NCBI GenBank assembly: GCA_007695115.1
Contig: REEK01000069.1
Location: 1-33,951 of the forward strand
Source of the DNA: Sphaerobacteraceae bacterium
GTDB taxonomy: Bacteria; Chloroflexota; Chloroflexia; Thermomicrobiales; Thermomicrobiaceae
DNA length: 33,951 nt
Reading direction: 5' to 3'
Position 1 is the stretch's first letter. Every line of letters starts with the position of its first letter. The notes beneath the pieces are model-generated. The model was not told where the DNA came from. It did not search any database and saw nothing but the letters and a program-made list of their open reading frames with translations. The position numbers and the translations under genes are program-made. Below are positions 8,561 to 17,006 of this stretch, in pieces.

Positions 8561-9100
8561 ATGGCTACAGATACTCGCGATCGCCGGCCGCGGTCAGATG
8601 ATGGCGGCGACCTGCAGGAGCACGTTGTACAGATCAATCGCGTTGCCAAGGTAATCCAGGGTGGCCGACGGTTCAATTTCAGCACCATGGTTGTCGTTGG
8701 TGACGGTAAGGGACGCGTTGGCGCCGGACTCGGCAAGGCCAACGAAGTGCCGGATTCCATTCGCAAGGGTGTGGATGCGGCCAAGAAGAACATGATTCAA
8801 GTTCCGCTCGAAGGCCGGACGATCCCGCATGAGATCGAGGTCAAGTACGGTGGTGCCCGGGTGATGATGCGCCCGGCCGCGCCAGGTACTGGTCTGGTCG
8901 CTGGTGGTGGTGTTCGGGCAGTTGTTGAAGCGGCTGGTATTCAGGACATTCTCGCCAAGTCGCTGGGCAGCGCAAACCCGGTGAACGTCACCAAGGCAGC
9001 AATCAAGGCGCTGAGCGAGCTGGAGTCCGCGGATTCGGTAGCACGCCGCCGAGGCGTCTCCGTAGATAAGCTGCGGCCGAAGCGGAGAGAGGATTCCTGA
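8561..9100 (+). CDS. rpsE: 30S ribosomal protein S5
   Basis: The 179-residue product has the S5 double-stranded-RNA-binding domain ([20 protein letters not shown], then [20 protein letters not shown]) and the C-terminal domain with [21 protein letters not shown]5 helps maintain decoding accuracy with S4. Upstream of the ATG is GGAAAGG. The downstream rpmD start is two bases after the stop, implying translational coupling. Confidence 0.97.
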   Translation: MATDTRDRRPRSDDGGDLQEHVVQINRVAKVIQGGRRFNFSTMVVVGDGKGRVGAGLGKANEVPDSIRKGVDAAKKNMIQVPLEGRTIPHEIEVKYGGARVMMRPAAPGTGLVAGGGVRAVVEAAGIQDILAKSLGSANPVNVTKAAIKALSELESADSVARRRGVSVDKLRPKRREDS

Positions 9101-9102
9101 TA

Positions 9103-9330
9103 ATGGCGAACACATTGACACTGACGTACTACCGCAGCGTGATCGGGCGGAGCCAGGATCAGAAAGACACGATCCACTCTCTCGGTTTTCGCCGGCTGAA
9201 CCAGACGGTGACCAAGCCAGATAACCCGTCAGTGCGCGGCATGGTGTACAAGGTTCGACACCTTGTCCGGGTCGAGAACGCAGATGTCGCGGACGACGGA
9301 GTTGATCGCGACGAGGACGCCCAGGGATAG
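9103..9330 (+). CDS. rpmD: 50S ribosomal protein L30
   Basis: The 75-residue product contains the L30 core: LTLTYYRSVIGRSQDQKDTI, LGFRRLNQTVTKPDNPSVRGM, and VRHLVRVEN. An acidic tail (DVADDGVDRDEDAQG) extends past the usual 60-residue core. Located between rpsE and rplO as in most spc operons. Confidence 0.95.
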   Translation: MANTLTLTYYRSVIGRSQDQKDTIHSLGFRRLNQTVTKPDNPSVRGMVYKVRHLVRVENADVADDGVDRDEDAQG

Positions 9331-9378
9331 CAGTCTGAACGGGCTGAATCCGGATAGCGTCACAGGGAGAAGTAACTC

Positions 9379-9819
9379 ATGGAACTACATGATCTGAAGC
9401 CGTCCCCCGGCTCGCGAAAAGCGCGGAAGCGCGTTGGTCGCGGAATCGCTGGGGGCCAGGGCAAAACTGCCGGTCGCGGAACCAAGGGGCAGCTGGCCCG
9501 GAGTAAAGTCCGGGTTGGTTTCGAAGGTGGACAGAACCCGATCTTCAAGCGGATGCCGTTCCGCCGAGGGTTCACCAACATCTTCAAAGTCCAGTACGAA
9601 GTCATCAACGTTCAGCGGTTGGCGGCGATTGAGTCCGACGGGCCGATCACGCCTGAACTACTGGTCGAGCTGGGCATTACCCGCGGACCAGAGTACCCGG
9701 TCAAGATCCTCGGCGTGGGTGAGATTGACAAGGCCATCACCGTTCACGCGCACAAGTTCTCCGAGAGCGCACGATCCAAGATCGAGGCTGCCGGAGGTAC
9801 GGTGGAGGTTATCGACTAA
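9379..9819 (+). CDS. rplO: 50S ribosomal protein L15
   Basis: The 146-residue product shows L15 hallmarks: N-terminal [20 protein letters not shown] with the glycine-rich [14 protein letters not shown] region, [18 protein letters not shown], and the C-terminal [16 protein letters not shown]. Its TAA stop overlaps the ATG of secY (TAATG at 9817-9821), predicting translational coupling. Confidence 0.97.
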   Translation: MELHDLKPSPGSRKARKRVGRGIAGGQGKTAGRGTKGQLARSKVRVGFEGGQNPIFKRMPFRRGFTNIFKVQYEVINVQRLAAIESDGPITPELLVELGITRGPEYPVKILGVGEIDKAITVHAHKFSESARSKIEAAGGTVEVID

Positions 9820-11117
9820 TGCTGCAGGCGGCGGTCAACGCATTCAAGATTCCGGACCTGCGTGCGAAGATCCTGTTTACACTCGGCATCTTGTTGCTGT
9901 TCCGTTTTGTGGCAACAATCCCGGTCCCAGGTGTGGACCGGGAGATCCTTGCGCAGCTTTTGCAAGACAATCAGCTGCTGGGGATGCTGAACCTGTTTTC
10001 AGGCAGTACGCTAACGAACTTCTCAGTTGTGGCAATGGGCGTGTACCCGTACATTACGGCGTCCATTATCATGCAGTTGATGACACCGATTATCCCGCGC
10101 TTGACCGAGCTCTCGCGTGAGGGTAACCAGGGCCGCCAACAGATCAATAAGTACACCAATTATCTGACGGTGCCGCTGGCGTTCCTGCAGAGTTTCGGCC
10201 AGGCCGCGATCATGTCGCAGGCCGGCGTACTCGCAAACTTCGGTCTCTTCAACTCAGACACGGCACTCCGCAGTATCGCAATTCTCGTCACGCTGACGGC
10301 CGGAACGGTGTTCCTGGTCTGGCTCGGACAGCTGATTACTGAGAGTGGTATCGGCAACGGTATCTCGATCATCATCTTTGGCGGTATCGTCTCTGGATTG
10401 CCTGGTGCAATCGGAACGCTTGCCGGGGGTGACTCATTGCAACAGAACCTGATCGGAACCGTGGCGTTCATTGCAATCGGGCTGATCACGATCATCGGTA
10501 TCGTGATGTTGAACGAAGGCCAGCGCCGGATTCCGGTGCAGCACGCCAAGCGGGTTCGACGTGGCCGTGTCTATGGCGGCGGGAGTACCTACGTTCCACT
10601 CAAGGTGAATTCGGCAGGTATGATCCCGCTCATCTTCGCGGTCAGTATCATGGTGTTCCCGGGGATGGTTGCGGAGTTCCTGCAAACCTCGGAGACCGGC
10701 TGGGTGGTCGACATCGCAAGCTCGATGTCCACCGTGTTCGATCCGCAGAACCCGATCTATCAGGTGATCTACTTCCTTATGGTAGTTGGCTTCACCTACT
10801 TCTACACGATGGTGTTGTTCCAGCAGCAGCACATCGCTGACAACCTTCAGCGGCAGGGCGCGTTCATTCCGGGTGTTCGACCCGGGCGAAACACAGACGC
10901 GTACCTTACTCGAGTGCTGATGCGGATCACGCTGGTCGGTGCGCTTGCGCTGGGAACGGTGGCAATCCTTCCGTTCATCGTGGCAGAGATCACTGGCGTA
11001 ACAGCACTATTCCTCGGCGGGACATCGCTCCTGATTGTGGTGGGTGTGGCCGTTGATACGATGCGACAGCTCGAGGCGCAGCTGATGATGCGTAATTATG
11101 AAGGCTTTATCCGGTAA
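9819..11117 (+). CDS. secY: Preprotein translocase subunit SecY
   Basis: The 432-residue polytopic membrane protein has the ten hydrophobic segments expected of SecY, the core of the SecYEG channel that exports unfolded proteins or inserts membrane proteins. Visible signatures include the start FKIPDLRAKILFTLGILLLF, the plug-region IPVPGVD, MGVYPYITASIIMQL (helix 2), RRIPVQHAKRVRRGR in a cytoplasmic loop, and NSAGMIPLIFAVSIM (helix 7). Cytoplasmic loop 5 contains GAFIPGVRPG. Placement at the end of the spc cluster, followed by adk, is classical. Confidence 0.98.
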   Translation: MLQAAVNAFKIPDLRAKILFTLGILLLFRFVATIPVPGVDREILAQLLQDNQLLGMLNLFSGSTLTNFSVVAMGVYPYITASIIMQLMTPIIPRLTELSREGNQGRQQINKYTNYLTVPLAFLQSFGQAAIMSQAGVLANFGLFNSDTALRSIAILVTLTAGTVFLVWLGQLITESGIGNGISIIIFGGIVSGLPGAIGTLAGGDSLQQNLIGTVAFIAIGLITIIGIVMLNEGQRRIPVQHAKRVRRGRVYGGGSTYVPLKVNSAGMIPLIFAVSIMVFPGMVAEFLQTSETGWVVDIASSMSTVFDPQNPIYQVIYFLMVVGFTYFYTMVLFQQQHIADNLQRQGAFIPGVRPGRNTDAYLTRVLMRITLVGALALGTVAILPFIVAEITGVTALFLGGTSLLIVVGVAVDTMRQLEAQLMMRNYEGFIR

Positions 11118-11131
11118 GAAGGAGCAGGCTT

Positions 11132-11818
11132 GTGACGGATCAGACCGTCAACTACTTGATAATCGTTGGTCCGCAGGGTGCCGGCAAAGGCACCCAGGCG
11201 GCGGCGGTTGCTCCCGAACTCAGTCTGGAACATGTCGCCACTGGCGACCTGTTCCGGACGATCCTGAAGTCCGAATCCGAACTGGGCGACGAGGTGCGGA
11301 AATATTACGACCAGGGAGCGCTGGTTCCAGACGAACTGACGATCCGCGTTCTCTTTTCGCACATCGAACGTCTGCAGGAAGAGAAGCCATCGCTCTCCGG
11401 CGTTCTTCTGGATGGTTTCCCGCGGAATGCTGCTCAGGCGGCATCTCTTGACGAGGCGCTGGCCGAGCGAGGCGAATCCATCTCGGCGGTAGTTCTGATC
11501 GATGTTCCCAAGGATGAGCTGATGAAGCGGCTGACTGGCCGTCTTGTCTGCTCGTCATGCGGAGCAACGTTCCATCGAGAGTTCAATGCTCCGAATAAGG
11601 AAGGCATCTGCGACAAGTGTGGCGGAGAGCTCTTTCAGCGGAGTGACGACACGCCAGAAGCCGTTGAGAAGCGACTCGGTATTTACTACGAACAGACCGA
11701 ACCGATTCTCGATCACTATCGTGAGCAGGGTGTTCTCGTGGCAATCGACGGAAATCGAGATATCGACACCGTGGCGCAGGATATCCTGTCGTCGTTGAAG
11801 GAACGAGTTTCCAACTGA
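11132..11818 (+). CDS. adk: Adenylate kinase with zinc-type lid
   Basis: Adenylate kinase interconverts ATP + AMP and 2 ADP in the cytoplasm. The 228-residue product has the P-loop GPQGAGKGT (13-21), the AMP-binding ATGDLFR (36-42) and LLDGFPRN (92-99) motifs. The lid carries four cysteines, Cys140/Cys143 and Cys160/Cys163, forming the structural zinc site of the Gram-positive type. It starts at GTG with GGAGCAGG upstream, 14 bases after secY. Its TGA overlaps the map start. Two tight junctions suggest co-translation with secretion and maturation factors. Confidence 0.97.
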   Translation: MTDQTVNYLIIVGPQGAGKGTQAAAVAPELSLEHVATGDLFRTILKSESELGDEVRKYYDQGALVPDELTIRVLFSHIERLQEEKPSLSGVLLDGFPRNAAQAASLDEALAERGESISAVVLIDVPKDELMKRLTGRLVCSSCGATFHREFNAPNKEGICDKCGGELFQRSDDTPEAVEKRLGIYYEQTEPILDHYREQGVLVAIDGNRDIDTVAQDILSSLKERVSN

Positions 11819-12582
11819 TGTCCGTGACGTTGAAATCGACCCGGGAGATTGGGCGAATGCGAGCTGCGGGTCAGATTGTGGCGGAAGTCCACGAACTGAT
11901 GCGATCGCATACCCAGCCAGGGGTAACCACTGGCGAGCTCAATCGGATCGCGCACGAGTACATCATCAAGAGTGACGGCACCCCATCGTTTCTGGGATAC
12001 CACGGTTTCCCCGGGAGCATCTGCACATCGGTCAATGAACAGATCGTGCATGGGATCCCTGGAGATCGGGTACTCAACGAAGGAGACATCGTCTCGATCG
12101 ATGTTGGCGTGATCTACGGCGGTTATCACGGAGATGCGGCACGAACTCTTCCGGTTGGTGAGGTCTCGGCTGAGGCACGCGACCTTATCCGTGTAACCGA
12201 GGAATCCTTCTGGGCGGGTGTTTTGCTGGCGCGAGAGAGCTACCGAATGGGTGACATCGGGTCAGCAATTCAGACCTTCGCCGAGTCCAACGGCTTTCAC
12301 GTTGTCCGTGACTATGTGGGTCATGGGATCGGGCGTGAGATGCACGAGGCCCCGCAGGTGCCGAACTTCGGTGAGCCGGGAACTGGTCGCCGTTTGCGGC
12401 GGGGAATGACCCTGGCCATTGAGCCGATGCTGAATATCGGTTCGCCCGGAACCATAGAACTTGAAGATGGCTGGACGGTAATCACCGAGAGTGGTGGTTA
12501 TTCAGCGCACTACGAGAACACAGTGCTGATCACTGATGACGAGCCAGATGTACTCACCCTGCTGGCGAGTGGTGTGGTATAG
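11818..12582 (+). CDS. map: Methionine aminopeptidase, type I
   Basis: This 254-residue enzyme removes the initiator methionine from nascent proteins. The five metal ligands of the pita-bread fold are visible at Asp95, Asp106, His169, Glu202 and Glu233, with His79 (NEQIVHGIP) also conserved. The motifs IDVGVIYGGYHGDAART and YVGHGIGREMHEAPQVPN are diagnostic. The ATG at 11818 overlaps the adk stop (TGATG). In many bacteria infA follows immediately; here a 167-base spacer without infA leads to rpmJ. Confidence 0.97.
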   Translation: MSVTLKSTREIGRMRAAGQIVAEVHELMRSHTQPGVTTGELNRIAHEYIIKSDGTPSFLGYHGFPGSICTSVNEQIVHGIPGDRVLNEGDIVSIDVGVIYGGYHGDAARTLPVGEVSAEARDLIRVTEESFWAGVLLARESYRMGDIGSAIQTFAESNGFHVVRDYVGHGIGREMHEAPQVPNFGEPGTGRRLRRGMTLAIEPMLNIGSPGTIELEDGWTVITESGGYSAHYENTVLITDDEPDVLTLLASGVV

Positions 12583-12622
12583 TTATCGTTTGTGGCGTAT
12601 GGCTTTCCCTGCGCCGATTTTG

Positions 12623-12669
12623 CGTGTTCCGTGCATCAACGCAACGCTTTCAGGCGAAGATGGAACACG
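12623..12669 (+). promoter_or_regulatory. Stem-loop in the map-rpmJ spacer
   Basis: A perfect 8-bp inverted repeat, CGTGTTCC (12623-12630) with GGAACACG (12662-12669), encloses a 31-base loop. It lies in the 167-base spacer where infA is expected and 80 bases before rpmJ. The rest of the spacer encodes no recognisable protein. In E. coli, S4 represses the alpha operon at an RNA fold upstream of rpsM; this stem is in a comparable place, but similarity in sequence is not claimed. Function inferred only from position. Confidence 0.4.
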
Positions 12670-12749
12670 ATACACGTCAGAAATGTATTCGCGAGAGCCC
12701 GCATACCGACTGAGCGTGCTGGGCGATCTGGAACAACGGGGAGAAGACA

Positions 12750-12863
12750 ATGAAGGTTTCAGCTTCCGTCAAACGGCGGTGTGACAGCTGTCAGATCGTC
12801 AAGCGCAAAGGTGTCGTGCGGGTGATCTGTTCGAATCCGAAACATAAGCAGCGGCAAGGCTAG
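12750..12863 (+). CDS. rpmJ: 50S ribosomal protein L36
   Basis: A 37-residue frame starts [20 protein letters not shown] and ends NPKHKQRQG. The zinc-binding pattern Cys11, Cys14, Cys27 and His32 is the zinc-containing L36 form. GGGGAGAAG precedes the ATG. It lies 13 bases before rpsM, the standard start of the alpha cluster. Confidence 0.96.
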   Translation: MKVSASVKRRCDSCQIVKRKGVVRVICSNPKHKQRQG

Positions 12864-12876
12864 AAAGGCGGGCTCA

Positions 12877-13251
12877 ATGGCACGTATTGCAGGTGTTGAT
12901 CTTCCGCGCGACAAGCGGGTGCTGATTGGCCTGACCTATATCTATGGCGTCGGCAACACCACCAGCAAGCAGCTGATGGAGCGCACGGGAATCAGCGAAT
13001 CAACACGCGTTCGTGATCTCACGGATGATGAGATCGCGCGTTTGCGTGAGATTCTCGAGCGCGAGATGATGGTCGAAGGTGACCTTCGCCGTGAAGTAAA
13101 CATGAGCATCAAGCGTCTGATGGATATCGGATGCTATCGTGGTCTGCGGCACCGTCGGGGACTCCCGGTCCGGGGCCAGAAGACCAAGACCAACGCGCGA
13201 ACCCGCAAGGGTCCGAAGCAGGGTATTGGTTCCAAGAAGAAGACTCGATAG
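12877..13251 (+). CDS. rpsM: 30S ribosomal protein S13
   Basis: The 124-residue product begins [20 protein letters not shown] and includes the helix-two-turns-helix region, the [20 protein letters not shown] motif and the basic tail [18 protein letters not shown]13 is in the 30S head, forming inter-subunit bridges and touching P-site tRNA. GAAAGG lies upstream of the ATG. Confidence 0.97.
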   Translation: MARIAGVDLPRDKRVLIGLTYIYGVGNTTSKQLMERTGISESTRVRDLTDDEIARLREILEREMMVEGDLRREVNMSIKRLMDIGCYRGLRHRRGLPVRGQKTKTNARTRKGPKQGIGSKKKTR

Positions 13252-13255
13252 AGAT

Positions 13256-13272
13256 TCCGTCGTTCAGACGGA
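13256..13272 (+). other. Hairpin between rpsM and rpsK
   Basis: TCCGTC (13256-13261) and GACGGA (13267-13272) form a perfect 6-bp stem with a GTTCA loop, five bases after the rpsM stop. There is no U-run, so it is not a classical terminator. It may stabilise or punctuate the message. Confidence 0.35.
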
Positions 13273-13322
13273 CTCGACATTTGCAGATCTGGTAGCAGGT
13301 ATCGGCTGGAGAGGCAGAAAGC

Positions 13323-13733
13323 ATGGCGGATCGACAACGACGAGGTCAGCGACAGCGCGGGCGCGTACGGCGTAAAGATAAGAAGAATATTCCTCGAGGG
13401 CGTGCCTATATTCAGGCCACATTCAATAACACGATCATTACGCTGTCTGATCAGGCTGGAAACGTTGTTGCCTGGTCGAGCGCAGGAGCCAGTGGCTTCA
13501 AGGGATCCCGGAAGAGCACTCCGTACGCCGCACAGGTTGCGGCCGAAGGAGCAGCGCGTAAGGCGATGGAGCACGGTATGCGCTCGGTCGAGGTGCTGGT
13601 AAAGGGACCTGGCTCAGGTCGGGAGATGGCGATTCGTGCGCTCCAATCCGCGGGTCTGCAGGTTTCATCGATCAGCGACGTTACGCCGATTCCTCACAAC
13701 GGATGCCGGCCACCGAAGCGTCGTCGCGTCTAG
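13323..13733 (+). CDS. rpsK: 30S ribosomal protein S11
   Basis: The 136-residue product contains [21 protein letters not shown], the [20 protein letters not shown] segment, and the C-terminal [16 protein letters not shown] followed by [18 protein letters not shown], all diagnostic of S11, a platform protein contacting the E-site mRNA. GGAGAGG precedes the ATG. rpsD, which often follows, is absent; a 159-base spacer lies before rpoA. Confidence 0.97.
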   Translation: MADRQRRGQRQRGRVRRKDKKNIPRGRAYIQATFNNTIITLSDQAGNVVAWSSAGASGFKGSRKSTPYAAQVAAEGAARKAMEHGMRSVEVLVKGPGSGREMAIRALQSAGLQVSSISDVTPIPHNGCRPPKRRRV

Positions 13734-13801
13734 GTTCTCGACGTGGCTTACTGCTGATCACGATGTTTGCAGAACAGTCCTGAAAAGCAGACGACGTAGT
13801 G

Positions 13802-13866
13802 GCGCCAGGTCTGAATTCCTCGCGCGTGCGAGCGATTCACATCCCGAACGACGGTTGACCTGGTGC
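13802..13866 (+). promoter_or_regulatory. Structured RNA element upstream of rpoA
   Basis: The closing stem pairs GCGCCAGGTC (13802-13811) with GACCTGGTGC (13857-13866): ten pairs, one of them G-U. Inside, TGAAT (13812-13816) pairs with ATTCA (13835-13839) and continues through a short internal mismatch to CTCGC (13819-13823) with GCGAG (13828-13832) and a GCGT loop. A third small arm, CCG-AACGA-CGG, lies at 13844-13854. The result is a three-way junction ending 10 bases before the rpoA Shine-Dalgarno (13877-13883). Its layout and CCAGG/CCTGG closing stem resemble the rplC leader. Regulation is inferred. Confidence 0.6.
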
Positions 13867-13892
13867 GAACAGGACAGAGGAGGCGGATTCGT

Positions 13893-14876
13893 TTGTTGGA
13901 AATAGCTCAACCAAAAGTACAGGAAACCGATACCGGATACAACTATGGCCGGTTCGTCATTGAACCACTGGAGCCGGGCTACGGGATCACGATCGGGAAT
14001 GCGTTGCGGCGTATTCTGCTGCGATCACTCCCGGGTGCATCGATCACTCGCGTTCGCATCGCGGACGTCTGGCACGAGTTCTCTTCTGTTGAAGGGGTTC
14101 GTGAAGATGTTACCGAGATCGTGCTCAACCTCAAGCGCGTCCGTCTCCGAATCGAGTCAGACACGTTCCAGGAAGCACGAGCGAGCCTGTTTTTCCAGGG
14201 TAGCGGTGTTGTAACTGCCGGAGATGTCGACTGGCCAGGCGAGCTGGAGGCCGTCAATCCGGATCAGGTTATCGCAAATCTGGATGTCGATTCTTCACGG
14301 CTCGAGATGGACCTTGTTGTGTCCCGTGGCCGTGGCTACCAGCCAGCTGAGGCTCAGGAGATCTTCACCATTGGTGAGATCCCGGTCGATGCGATCTTCA
14401 CACCGATCGAGAAGGTCAATTACGTGGTGGAGCACACCCGTGTTGGTCAGATGACTGACTATGACCGCTTGATTCTGGAGATCATTACCGACGGCACGAT
14501 CGAGCCAGCAGAAGCGTTGGCCCAATCAGCACAGATTCTGGTTGATCACGGAAAACTGATTGCCAATTTCAACCGTGATGTGATCGATGTCGAAGAAGAA
14601 GCGGTGGGCGCTGTGCCGGAGGTCGATAATCGACCGCTCTCCGAGCTTGGCCTTTCACCACGAGTTCTCAACGCGCTGCGAAGCCGACAGATCGAACGTG
14701 TCGGTCAGGTGATGGCGATGGAGCCGGATCAATTGCTCTCGATCCGGAACTTTGGCCCACGCTCGCTTCAGGAACTGCGGGATCAGCTCGCCGAGCATGG
14801 ATATTCGTTTGAGGCACTGGACTCAGTTGTTGGCGGGGCGAGCCCCAAGTCATCGACTGACGGGGATGAGGAGTAG
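13893..14876 (+). CDS. rpoA: DNA-directed RNA polymerase subunit alpha
   Basis: The 327-residue product has the alpha N-terminal assembly domain (YGRFVIEPLEPGYGITIGNA and LRRILLRSLPGA) and a C-terminal domain at about 247-302 (LSELGLSPRVLNALRS, then IRNFGPRSLQELRDQL) that in studied bacteria binds UP elements and activators. An acidic tail follows. The start is TTG at 13893, nine bases after a strong GAGGAGG (13877-13883), giving MLEIAQPKV after alignment with the family; a GTG at 13863 is in frame but lies inside the upstream RNA stem and before the Shine-Dalgarno. Confidence 0.96.
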   Translation: MLEIAQPKVQETDTGYNYGRFVIEPLEPGYGITIGNALRRILLRSLPGASITRVRIADVWHEFSSVEGVREDVTEIVLNLKRVRLRIESDTFQEARASLFFQGSGVVTAGDVDWPGELEAVNPDQVIANLDVDSSRLEMDLVVSRGRGYQPAEAQEIFTIGEIPVDAIFTPIEKVNYVVEHTRVGQMTDYDRLILEIITDGTIEPAEALAQSAQILVDHGKLIANFNRDVIDVEEEAVGAVPEVDNRPLSELGLSPRVLNALRSRQIERVGQVMAMEPDQLLSIRNFGPRSLQELRDQLAEHGYSFEALDSVVGGASPKSSTDGDEE

Positions 14877-14882
14877 CGCGCG

Positions 14883-15236
14883 ATGAGGCATCGAGTACGA
14901 GGTCGAAAGCTTGGCCGCAACGCGGCGCAGCGCAAGGCGCTCATGCGCAACCTGGCAATCTCGCTGATTCTGCATGAGCGGATCACGACAACCGAGGCCA
15001 AAGCCAAAGAGCTGCGGCCGTATGTCGAGAAGATGGTGACGATGTCGCGAGAAGACACTCGACATCATCGGAATACGATCATGTCGCGTCTGTCTGATGA
15101 TCGCGCCGTTGAGAAGCTGTTCGATGTAATCGGACCGCGGTTCGAGGATCAGCCAGGTGGCTATACACGCATCTACAAGCTCGGCAACCGTCGCGGAGAC
15201 AACGCCGAGATGTCGCTGATTGAGTTCATTGCCTGA
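14883..15236 (+). CDS. rplQ: 50S ribosomal protein L17
   Basis: The 117-residue product begins [20 protein letters not shown], followed by [10 protein letters not shown]-like residues ([21 protein letters not shown]), and ends with the usual [19 protein letters not shown] segment. L17 lies near the tunnel exit. It starts six bases after rpoA, the typical rpoA-rplQ junction. Confidence 0.96.
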   Translation: MRHRVRGRKLGRNAAQRKALMRNLAISLILHERITTTEAKAKELRPYVEKMVTMSREDTRHHRNTIMSRLSDDRAVEKLFDVIGPRFEDQPGGYTRIYKLGNRRGDNAEMSLIEFIA

Positions 15237-15249
15237 TTCTGCGCCACCA

Positions 15250-16044
15250 ATGGTGAGGCAGGACGGTCGACACGTCCGTATTGATCTCGGGTACAACGGA
15301 CGCGCGTTCTACGGTTCGCAACGACAGGCACAGGTACGCACGGTACAGCAGGAACTCGAAGCAGTATTACGACAGGTTACCCGGGATAGCGACGCACGAC
15401 TGGCCTTCGCTGGACGAACCGATAGAGGCGTTCATGCGGTGGGCCAGGTTGCATCAGGAACCGTTCGATGGCCGGGCGAACTGGAGCGATTGCGGTTCGC
15501 ACTCGACAGATTGACAGAGCAGGATCTGACAGTCTATCGCGTTACTGATGTCGATCCGGCGTTTCACGCAAGGTTTAGCGCACGGAGTCGAGAGTATCGA
15601 TATCGGATCTTTGTCAGCAATCATGCCCCGGTGTTGCTGCAGGGTCTGGTCTGGTGGATACGTCCACCGCTCGACATCGATCGATTGCAGGATGCAGGCA
15701 GTCGATTGATCGGGGATCGAGACTTCCGGTCATTTGCTGGCGCTGGTGCCGGGTCGGGTTCTTCGGAACTGACGACTCGGAGGCATCTCGATATTGCCGA
15801 ATGGTCCAGCTGGGCAGCGACACTCGAAGGTTCGGGCGATGTGTATGAGTTTCGGGTCCGGGCAAATGCATTTTTGCCACATATGGTCCGGAACCTCGTC
15901 GGAGCCCAGATCGAAGTTGGCACGGGTCGACAGTCTCCAGCCTTTGTGGATGATCTGATGTCGGCAAGAGATCGGCGCCAGGCGCCAAAAGCGGCCCCGC
16001 CCGATGGGTTGACACTCTGGGCCGTTGAGTACGACGAGACGTAA
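15250..16044 (+). CDS. truA: tRNA pseudouridine(38-40) synthase TruA
   Basis: TruA converts uridines 38-40 of the tRNA anticodon arm to pseudouridine. The catalytic aspartate is Asp58 in FAGRTDRGVHA (53-63), counting from the ATG at 15250; FHARFSARSREYRYRI and the C-terminal NAFLPHMVRNLVG are also diagnostic. The frame extends to a TTG at 15220 overlapping rplQ; the ATG is preferred because the conserved domain starts soon after, although no clear Shine-Dalgarno is seen, so coupling to rplQ is possible. The rplQ-truA-rplM-rpsI order is common in Gram-positive-like genomes. Confidence 0.93.
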   Translation: MVRQDGRHVRIDLGYNGRAFYGSQRQAQVRTVQQELEAVLRQVTRDSDARLAFAGRTDRGVHAVGQVASGTVRWPGELERLRFALDRLTEQDLTVYRVTDVDPAFHARFSARSREYRYRIFVSNHAPVLLQGLVWWIRPPLDIDRLQDAGSRLIGDRDFRSFAGAGAGSGSSELTTRRHLDIAEWSSWAATLEGSGDVYEFRVRANAFLPHMVRNLVGAQIEVGTGRQSPAFVDDLMSARDRRQAPKAAPPDGLTLWAVEYDET

Positions 16045-16103
16045 TCGATAACGATATGAACAAGCCGGGACGATTCGCCGGTCAGGAGCAGGAGTAACCG
16101 AGC

Positions 16104-16562
16104 ATGAGTACGAAAACGTATTCACCAAAGCCGACAGACATTCAGCGCGACTGGTATATCGTTGACGCTGAGGGTCAGACCCTGGGCCGGCTGGCAACGG
16201 AAGTCGCCCGGGTTCTTCGTGGCAAGCACAAGCCAACCTTTGCGCCGAATATGGACATGGGTGACTGTGTCATCGTTATCAACGCCGAGAAGGTCCACGT
16301 AACGGGAAACAAGGAACGGGACAAGCTGTACTACCGGCACTCCCAGTATCCAGGTGGACTGCGCTCGCTCAACTTCGATCAGTTGAAGGCCAAGCACCCG
16401 ACTCGTCCGGTCGAAAAGGCCGTTCGCGGTATGCTGCCGAAGAACATTCTTGGCACACAGGTGTTCAAGAAGCTTCGTGTCTACGCCGGACCGGATCATC
16501 CGCACACTGCCCAGCAGCCGAAGCCGCTGCACATCCGGGGCATCAAGGGCAAGGAGAGCTAA
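16104..16562 (+). CDS. rplM: 50S ribosomal protein L13
   Basis: The 152-residue product contains the L13 signature: [39 protein letters not shown], and [12 protein letters not shown] followed by [14 protein letters not shown]13 is an early 50S assembly protein and in E. coli controls the rplM-rpsI operon. CAGGAGCAGGAG lies upstream of the ATG. The 59-base spacer after truA carries no obvious promoter. Confidence 0.97.
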   Translation: MSTKTYSPKPTDIQRDWYIVDAEGQTLGRLATEVARVLRGKHKPTFAPNMDMGDCVIVINAEKVHVTGNKERDKLYYRHSQYPGGLRSLNFDQLKAKHPTRPVEKAVRGMLPKNILGTQVFKKLRVYAGPDHPHTAQQPKPLHIRGIKGKES

Positions 16563-16565
16563 CAG

Positions 16566-17006
16566 GTGGAAGCAGGAACGGCAACCCAGGAAAAGACCAC
16601 GGCCAAGAACAGTGAGAACAGGTACTTCTACGGCGTCGGCCGCCGGAAGTCCAGTGTCGCTCGTGTTCGACTGTTTCCTGGCGAGGGAAACATCACCGTG
16701 AACAACCGGGCCTCGCTCGATTACTTCGGAGCGCGCGGTATCTATCAGACCATTATTTTTGAGCCGCTGCGGCTGATGAATCTTGCTGACCGGTTCAATC
16801 TGCAGGTCCGCGTCACTGGTGGCGGGCTGACCGGACAGGCCGAAGCGATTCGCCACGCGATCGCTCGTGCGTTGACCGAGTTCGATTCAGAGCTTCGCCC
16901 CGCGTTGAAGCAGGCTGGCCTGCTGACACGTGACGCCCGGGTCAAGGAGCGTAAGAAGGTCGGACTCAAGCGCGCGCGTAAGGCACCGCAGTACACCAAG
17001 CGCTAG
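16566..17006 (+). CDS. rpsI: 30S ribosomal protein S9
   Basis: The 146-residue product has a 17-residue non-conserved N-terminal extension, then [20 protein letters not shown], the [19 protein letters not shown] motif, and the conserved tail [17 protein letters not shown], whose last residues reach P-site tRNA. Translation starts at GTG, three bases after rplM. The TAG stop lies in a CTAG shared with the convergent gene's stop. It appears to be the last gene of the ribosomal operon. Confidence 0.96.
   Translation: MEAGTATQEKTTAKNSENRYFYGVGRRKSSVARVRLFPGEGNITVNNRASLDYFGARGIYQTIIFEPLRLMNLADRFNLQVRVTGGGLTGQAEAIRHAIARALTEFDSELRPALKQAGLLTRDARVKERKKVGLKRARKAPQYTKR

Noticed and set aside
12536-12784. 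Small frame across the map-rpmJ gap as a possible IF1 gene
   Set aside because: It has none of the IF1 sequence features, overlaps map and rpmJ, and lacks a plausible start.
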